A stretch of 64,000 bases of DNA from Haliclystus octoradiatus (Eukaryota; Cnidaria; Staurozoa; Stauromedusae; Haliclystidae), in assembly GCA_916610825.1 (NCBI GenBank), contig OU744452.1:903543-967542 (forward strand), read 5' to 3'. A program made the position numbers and the translations under genes. Below are positions 56,301-64,000 of the stretch, piece after piece. The first letter of the stretch is position 1. The number at the start of each line of letters is the position of its first letter. Below the pieces are notes generated by a model that was not told the DNA's origin, ran no database searches, and saw only the letters and a program-made list of their open reading frames with translations.

Positions 56301-59300
56301 TTGTTTTACAATTTGTTGGTTGCGTTCAAAGGTGCTTACAGTTTTACAATTAAAAACGTACGGAACGGACGTGGGAGTAAACATTATTCCTCGCATCGTT
56401 TCCTGCAGTATACTGACTACAGTAGGATATTAGTAGAGGCGGTTAATTTATTGTCTGCATTTGAGGAACAAAAACCTTGGTAATGAAATATTTTTGAATT
56501 ATTCATGTATATGACCAATGGATGTAGCGAGTTTCAGAAAATGTTTGCCCCATCAAAACATCTTTTAATCAAAACTCCCATTCCCCATCCTTTAACCGGA
56601 CTGCTGCTGTCTGTATTACATTGCGAAATCTAATTTTGAGAGAAATTTCTAGAAAAGTACGTAAGGTACAAATACACAACAGCGAAAACTATACAATGAT
56701 AGACGATGGTACGTCACAAGACGTATGTTGCTTTACTGCAATTGACGATACAGCCGAATTTAGAACAATTTAAAATACGAAATGTTTGTGTGGGAGTCAG
56801 TCTGCATCGCTGTGCTGTCGTCTGATGCCGCTCAGGTAACACCCCCCTTCGTGGTCAATGGTATGAACAGATTACGCATTGAGACAGACATCAGAAGACA
56901 AAGGACTTCTATATAAGGCACCTGTAGATGTGTGTATTAACCAATCATAATGAGTCATCATAAAAGGGGAGATCCCAATTGATGACAACAATCAAACGTT
57001 CGAAAGATCAACATACCGCTGACGGAGAATTCCACAAGTCATAAATGGATTGTGTTAGTTCGGAATAATGGTTCGCCTGGCTTAGTTTGTTTCCAGTGTG
57101 AGAACTCAATTATTTCCTACTGCAAAGCGCTGAATTCGATACTTTCTCAGATCTGATTGTACTTCAAAGTCTGTTAATCAATAGATCATCGTTGGTTTGA
57201 CTCTAAAGCAAACACGTGTGCAGACAAACAGAATATTCTTATAGGTGAGTAATACTTACGTTATAATAGTTCTGTGTTTGAACGTCTCTTATTAATCTGA
57301 AAGTTGTTTTCAATTTAAAATCGCAATGTCAACAGTGAGGTCACAGAACGAAAAGTCAAATGGTGCTCACGTGGTTGTACGTCGTTTATCAGTTGCGGAC
57401 CTCTGTCTCTATTTGTCTCGACCAAGACATTTATGAGATTAAATATATATATTTACACGCGGGCCTCATGCATAATGCCGCTTGCATCTCCAATGATGAA
57501 ACTACGTATTTTTCTATATACATTTTGTAATCTCCATTAATCAAAGTCAAAACTAACTATATTGTTTTAATTTTTATGCAAATGACGTGCCCTATATTAC
57601 CTGCCCAAGACTCTCGACTATCGAAAATCTATCCCAAACTCGAATGGGTTTATTGTACATTTTTCGCTCGAAAGTTTTTGATTCGAGTGTCGGTTATTTT
57701 TAATGTCTAGCGAAGGAGCATTCTTTGTTCGACATTCTAGTTGTGAGTTTGATCGGATGTGCCGAACTGTTGATAAAACAATCAGTCAACATATTTTACT
57801 ATAACACGTTGAAAACAGACGACAGGATACCAAAACAGCATGAACCCTAATTTCATAACAAAATATTGTAAATTTGTAGTTTTAGAATGCGATATCTGTG
57901 TGAAGTTTACAAACCATATTTAGTTAATAGATATTTGCTTCACTCGTAAACTGATCTAACTGTTTACCCCTCTTTCAGATGTGTGTATATAGATATAAGA
58001 CAACGTTTCTATTGAAAATATTCGAATAGAATGTATTGTTTAATTGGTTTGATAGGCAATCAAACGGTCAGATTCACCAATATCTCTTCACAATGTCTTG
58101 GGGTGCACTTTGATTTGCGTTCTCTAAATGTATTTAAGATGATGTTGATAAAAAATACTGTAATTGGTTATCGCAGGATGACACTATTGTCTCGCAGCTT
58201 CACATCAAAAGAAACGCCACTCGACGGCAGAGGCTGCACGGGTAATCATGAATATATCATGTGCCTGAGCTATTTTGCACCTTGCCCTCTGCCTTGTAAA
58301 ATCTAAAATCCATTTCAACATTTACATTATCATGGCTTCCTAATTCAAAATGTACGACGCTGAATAAAAGATATGCGTTTTGGATTTACGAATTTCAATC
58401 CAAGAGTAATGAGTTTCGATGGCATGCCGATCTTTTGACGTCCGGCCCGTTTGTGTTTGTCTTACACCTAAATGCGAATGCAAAGAGTAGTCGCTAAAGG
58501 GTCGCTACCTTTTAGAGGTGCCAGCGTGTGAAATCCAACGGTGTTAGTGCAAACACATAAAGAGCATACCAATTAACACTTTCGATCTCATTCTATAGGA
58601 CCCCTCTTTCAATAATTCTATAGTTATATTATCAAAAGGGACACTTATTTTGATGTAACCTTTGATAAACACTTCAATTTACATTAGGTCAATGTGTTTT
58701 TCGTCAAATAAATAACCCTGATCGCTTCAAGTGACAATTGTGAGTTTCGTAGAATGTTCTAGAAGGGCTTGGGTACCGCGACATGGATTTGTTCCCAATA
58801 GCAACGCAATCAGCATGGCATCCGTTGGCTGTCATCAAGTGAATGATGTTGATGAACATCAGTAAGAAAACCGATTGGAAATAATAACATGTACAAACGA
58901 ACAGGACATGTACAAAAGTACATTTATCATTTTATCATCAAAGTTTGAAACCTTTGCCATTTGGTCGAGGGTCCCATATAGTAATATTTCCATTCTCGTT
59001 TGCAGGCCAGCATATGAACGAGTTCGTTTTTCTTTTCATTTCACTAAAATATGCACTCTTCCTATAATGAATATGTTTTGTTTTTGCCGATGAATTGGCA
59101 CCGCATGATGTACAGTGGGTTAAACAGTTATATGCGATGCCTCTTTGAAGTGATCGAACTCCGATGGAGTTTCTCTCGCACGAGATGCCTTTTTCTCTGT
59201 TGCCAAGGTGATGGTTTATCGGTATTTTCCCACAGTGGGTATCGTAGTAATAAACCGCCATTCATATTTGGGACACGTTTGACGTTGGGGGAGGTGTTGA

Positions 59301-62063
59301 TTTTAGTGGTATAATTTTAGTTTAAATAACGGCTGTGAGTTCGTATGTGAATACTTTTGAAACATGTTATGCTGTGGATTAACACTTGACTGGGTTTTTC
59401 TCTATCGATGAAAACTTAAACAAACTTTGCATGCCTTCTTGAGAGCGCTGATCTACATACCCGAACGTATATCATCTGGAAAGACATTTATCTCTACGCG
59501 TCTTTTGCGAACGGTAATAGCACTTACACGTGGCATTTAGAACTACCATCAAGGTAAGACCTCCATGATATCTCAAGTAGCGTTTAAGACGGTGATATTT
59601 ATAGCTCTGGTTCTCAAATCTTTGTTGGTATTTTAATATTAAAGATTTCAAATTTCAAATTTTCTTGATCCTAGAATTAATATAGCTCTATTCCTCTTTT
59701 GTTAAGTTGCATGGTAATTCTAATTTGAAGGTCTTTCAGCTTGGTACTGTATTGGAATGACATTATTATATATTATAATATGCCGTCGAGAGGATATTAC
59801 TATAGGCGTGTGGGTCAGCACTCTAGCTATACATCAGTGTATGGCGAACATTTTTAGCGTGGTAAAGTAAGGAATTTGAAATATCTTTGACATTTTTAAT
59901 TAACACGTGGCAAAAAATTAAATGCCTGAAATCAATCTCGTGTTATGTTAATCATGGCCCGCTGGCCCGCACCTGATGAAGTTGATTTCAAAGCTATATT
60001 TAGTCATGTCGGGGTACTCATTCTCATTCATCCGATTTTTGTATATCCCCTTTTCACACCTTGTCAAAATAGAAATAGAAAATCGATTTAATTCGTTGTC
60101 GGATTAATGTGTGTCAAAATGATCGGATCAAGAGATCACGACATATTCCAATGATAAAGATAAACCCCAAATTGTTAACAAGAGTTGTACTTAAGGCTGT
60201 AAATGTTTCAGTTTTAACGATCTAGGATGGAGGGGTGTCGACTAACTTCATGAGGGCATATAATTAATGTTCTGATAAATCGAGTACTCCTTTTGAGTTT
60301 CGAAGGGGGTATACATTTGTGAGACTCTCTCATTCTGGCTGTGTCTTGCTGCGCTAAACATAATAAATCACTTTCTCTTTTCTATGGAAAAGGCGTGGGG
60401 ATTAGATTGCCAAACCTCTATACTGGACTGTTTTAACAATTCTCTCTGGGGTCCAACTTTTGAAAGGACGTGGTTGATTAGCACAGATGATCCTGTTTCG
60501 ATTTCACATTCGATCATAGCATAGCAGTCATATGGTCACACAAATAAAATTATTAGTCATTTCTGTTAGATGGATTCGACTTACTAGATAAACTCTATCA
60601 TAAATAAGAGGTTTTATTCACTGGGCTGTCGTCTGTCGACGTAACTTTTTTGCTGGATTTTGAACAAGTGAATTGAAAATCATATTGTCATACGGTATTA
60701 CTGATTTGAGTTGCGAAATGCAAATCAATAAAGTTCTCTCAAATGACGTCATGCTTTCTCATTTGACCTTATTGGGCTAAACGGATTCGATTCATAACAC
60801 GTGACAATTGTAGTATTGTCTTTGCTTTCTTTGTCTTTTTTCCGTTTTGAATTTTGACGGGGGCTCCTAGCATTTTCCTGAAAACAGTTTAACAATAAGT
60901 CCCGCGATGAATAATAGCTTTGTAGAAGTAGAATTATTGTTTTATAAACCTCAGCCCACAAATACGACCATAATAACATCTACACCGCAAACCTACTCAT
61001 GCTTATCGAGTATAATTGCGATATAAGTGTGTTTTAATCGATTGGTTGGTTCACATTTGATTTTTCGTTTATTAATCAGTTGGCCTATCTAGAAATCACG
61101 TGGCTACATATACCTACATCATCAGAATTAGCAATTAACCGATTTTAAATGTTCTATATGCGGAGAATCAGTTAATGATACAACATAATATGTAAGTAGG
61201 TTTTCTCTATGATCTAAGTAGAATATTGACTTTTTATTATAAATTTACCCTATTAAATATGACATTGACTTCAGTAATTAATTCACAGACAATCATAAAT
61301 TAATTTTCTTTATAGTGTATAATTTTGTGAGTAGCGTAGAATCTATATCTTTTCATAAATGGCGATGGTTAAATAATTATTTGAATGGCCTTCTATACAT
61401 TTGTTATACTCAACTCCTTTTCTCTGTAGCTTCATGGCTTATATTACCAACTCATTATATACCCGTAAAATAATGTTAATATTTTTCAGGTTCTGGCATA
61501 ATAGATGCGTAAAAGGATTTTATCCAACTCAGAAATGAAGCGATATTTTTTATTTTTCGAAGTACTCAGTGTTGAGTCTTGGCTTCCATATTTTTTTCTG
61601 TAATAATAATTACTTTTGTGGAATTTAATAGATTTTTATTAATTAAAGATGTTTGTTGTCTGTTACGCTCAGACGCTCATTGTTTTTGCTACCATTATGG
61701 ATTATGACGTCATAATATTGATGACATAGTGTCTTTTCTCTGCTTCATTCATTTCGCGAGAAATGCTTCATATTTTCAAAGTTTTCAAATGCTTTGCAAT
61801 TGTCGTTTTTCTATAATGTTACTAATAACAATAACCGTATCATGTAGGCGTGCAGCAGTTCCAAACATTGTTTAAAAGTTAATATTTTTATCAGTGAATG
61901 TGGGTGAATTTAATTTGAAAAGATCATCAATTTCCTTTGTTAAAACTAGTTGATATTATGCTGACAACAAGTAACTCATTAAATTCAGTAAACATTCCTA
62001 TTCCTCCTGCTTGTTCACTTGCTACGTCATTGCTATAAATAGGTTTGTTTTTATTTCATCAGA

Positions 62064-63588
62064 ATGGATGCAATGTACATTTACCCAGGACAAGGATTCT
62101 TAACCAAAGACCAACCGGCGGTATCACCATGGAACCGGTTCTTAGTTTGTCAATGTTGCGGTCACTTAAACAACGATCCAGTATTGAGCACAGCAACGAG
62201 GCCGCCGTGTTACTATGACATCGATAATGATACAGATCTAAGCCAATGGGATCGTCAGCTGTTATCGAATTACGATAGTGAAGGAAAAACATCATCTGAT
62301 CAACAAGATGAAGGTACAGTAGTATAACAAATAGTTGTTTGTTTATCAACGACGAGTTCTATATCCCTGTGGTAGTCACTTCAATATTAACTCTGTTTTA
62401 AGACCCCTGTCTATAAAGGTCAATATTTTCAATTGCACCTGATTCATGAATTGTTTCTTCGATCTTTTATCTATTTGATTTTAAATGTCTTCATTATTTC
62501 CATTTCTAGAAGATTCTTTCGTCTGTCCCGAACTCAGTGGCTACTTATCAGGTAAGTAGGTAGTAACTTATAAGTAGAAATCTATTTGAAGTACGAAGAA
62601 TGATTATATGTAAACAAAAAGTACTACATTTATCTTCTTGCCCGGGTCTTCTTGTTTAAACTGAGCCCTCAATTACATCTTAATTTAGAATTATAGTAAG
62701 TATAGATCAGTTAAGTTGCACACAAATCTTCATTTACGTATAAATGTTAGTTCCATGCAATGCGCTTAAATGCACTATAATGTTAGTTTTGTACTTTTTT
62801 AATTATATTTTGAGAATTAGAATGGTTGAAAGCTAGGATAGCCCTATATACTTCTGTCTACGCTGGTAAGCCCGTATGTTATTGATTCTATTGGCTACCA
62901 ATGATAAAGCTAGGATAGCCCTATATACTTCTGTCTACGCTGGTAAGCCCGTATGTTATTGATTCTATTGGCAGCGAAATTAATAACTTTCAATTCTATT
63001 TTTTGCAGACGATTTTTTCGATGTAGATTCAGATTCGACGTTCAATTTCGATTCGGACCAAGGTACATAACATTTTCAATTCTTACATCATGGGTGACCA
63101 ATCTAATTTTTTTTGCTTTCCAATCGGAAGGAAGTATTACTATAGTACTACAGTTTAAGTTAATAGGATACTTATAAGGCCAAATTCTCTTCAAATTATG
63201 TTTGGCGCAAAATGATATATTTCCGATCCGCATTTACTGGTCCACTACATAGGTTAATTATTACGGTGACGGATATCTGAGCCTCAATGTGAACTAAAAA
63301 GACATCTGAACTGGTTCGTGGCACTGAATCAGTATGAGGGATTGCTTTCCATCCGCTGTCTAACTGATTGGTTGTATTCATTCCGTCATTCCGTTTGTTT
63401 AGATTCCGTTGCTTCCGTCTTATCCACTGCATCCTTTCTTGATGACCCACATTTGAACGATGCCTTAGAAGATTTGTCATCCACTCTTGCACGGTACACC
63501 AACCAACCAACTGATCCTTATATATTCGAAGAACGAGAAATGGAATCCATTGTTCCTTCGCCGTCGTCGTCTCTTCAGAGCGTAGAAG
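62064..63588 (+). CDS. Unrecognised acidic protein, first four exons, continues past the window
   Basis: Exons 62064-62313, 62510-62551, 63009-63062, 63403-63588, each ending in a good donor (the last followed by GTAATA), all three internal junctions phase 1. The start ATG lies one base after an acceptor-like TTTCATCAG, so a 5' UTR intron is likely. About 177 residues are visible. The N-terminus has an aromatic stretch and CQCC with a later cysteine (FLVCQCCGHL...RPPCYY). The rest is rich in Asp, Ser and Glu (DDFFDVDSDSTFNFDSDQ; VPSPSSSLQSVE), like a transactivation or disordered region. No catalytic domain is visible. I cannot name the family. The exon boundaries are regular enough that the gene is probably real. 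Confidence 0.6.
62829..62972 (+). repeat. 67-bp direct duplication within an intron
   Basis: Two identical copies of 67 bp, starting AAAGCTAGGATAGCCCTATA at 62829 and 62906 and ending GATTCTATTGGC, offset by 77 bp. The second copy ends about 36 bp before the acceptor of the third exon (63009). The lack of mismatches suggests a recent event. Confidence 0.9.
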
Positions 63589-64000
63589 GTAATACGAAAT
63601 AATGTGCTGTTTCATAGTAGGAATATAACCGGCCACCCTCAGAGCCATCTAACTAAGAGTTGGAACACTCTTTCATGTGCCGCATCTAGGCTCCCATTGG
63701 ACAGATGCCAGTCACATGATGATTATGAATAAATTAGTTGTTTTGATAGAAAAACAAGAGCATCTCGTTTTGCAGTCAGATTCGTCATTTCGATATTCAT
63801 ATTTATTCAAAAATTCTTGAAATGGTCGTGTAATTTATGAATGGATTGATCTGCTTAGAATGTGTTGTTCGACAGTAGGAATATCCGACCACCCTGTCTA
63901 GAGTGATAACATATAATCATTGGCTTCTAGTCTTGTTTTCCGGAGATTGACGGTCCGTTTTAAGAAATATCTCCTGGCTGCAGTTTGTCTCAGATATTAA

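Larger units (their letters stand above)
50505..62063. other. Gene-poor region of ~11.5 kb
   Basis: No coding exon that I can support. It contains the dispersed repeat at 50549-50660, an (ATT)n run near 52808-52832, an (AT)n run near 53131-53152 and a CCAAT/CRE pair at 53293-53322. A donor-like GTGAGTAATA follows position 57243 and could end a 5' non-coding exon. It should hold upstream exons of the flanking divergent genes (49724-50504 minus, 62064 plus). Confidence 0.5.

Noticed and set aside
58938..59261. 107-residue minus-strand frame in the gene-poor region
   Set aside because: Opposed by another open frame on the plus strand over the same stretch, no domain, no splice support; consistent with chance.
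63196..63648. 150-residue minus-strand frame
   Set aside because: Overlaps the well-spliced plus-strand exon 63403-63588 and has no recognisable motif.

Overview
The window is animal nuclear DNA. It is AT-rich, its genes are split by GT-AG introns, and it carries tetraspanin, LIN7, ELOVL, P450 and PPP1R15 family genes between retrotransposons, SINE-like and MITE-like repeats. An invertebrate is likely. The ELOVL4-like and CYP17/CYP1-like proteins would suit an invertebrate deuterostome, but I cannot fix the phylum from sequence alone. No bacterial or organellar genes were seen.

Layout. 1-1154 (+): 3' end of a Ty3/Gypsy pol gene (integrase), followed by a probable short LTR. 3368-8938 (+): nine exons of a LIN7 (Veli/MALS) scaffold gene, whose first coding exon was not found in the window. 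10686-21320 (+): tetraspanin A, complete in seven exons, with a 5-kb non-LTR retrotransposon (ORFs 11770-16812) in its first intron. 21813-24957 (-): tetraspanin B, a tail-to-tail paralogue. 25771-28025 (+): a two-exon PPP1R15 (GADD34/CReP) gene with several upstream ORFs and an ATF4-type AARE beside a CRE. 28154-31592 (-): a complete two-exon CYP2-clan cytochrome P450. 33414-34183: a decayed LINE reverse transcriptase between inverted repeat arms. 36062-47867 (+): ELOVL4-like fatty acid elongase in seven exons; its third intron holds a ~6.2 kb minisatellite of palindromic 77/83-bp units. 49724-50504 (-): coding exon of an unrecognised protein with a PP1-docking-like RVSW motif. 50505-62063: gene-poor. 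62064-63588 (+): first four exons of an unrecognised acidic protein that runs off the window.

How the parts relate. The cellular genes are unrelated housekeeping or membrane functions (polarity scaffold, membrane organisers, eIF2alpha dephosphorylation, oxidation, fatty acid elongation), not a pathway. Two features deserve most attention. The non-LTR element's two ORFs lie in the same frame and are separated by a single TGA in a CAA-TGA-CAA context, and its ORF1 combines a MADF/Myb-SANT-like domain with three CCCH zinc fingers. The PPP1R15 locus looks wired for the integrated stress response at both the promoter and the uORF level. All gene models were spliced by eye: exon phases agree throughout, but no transcript evidence was available.
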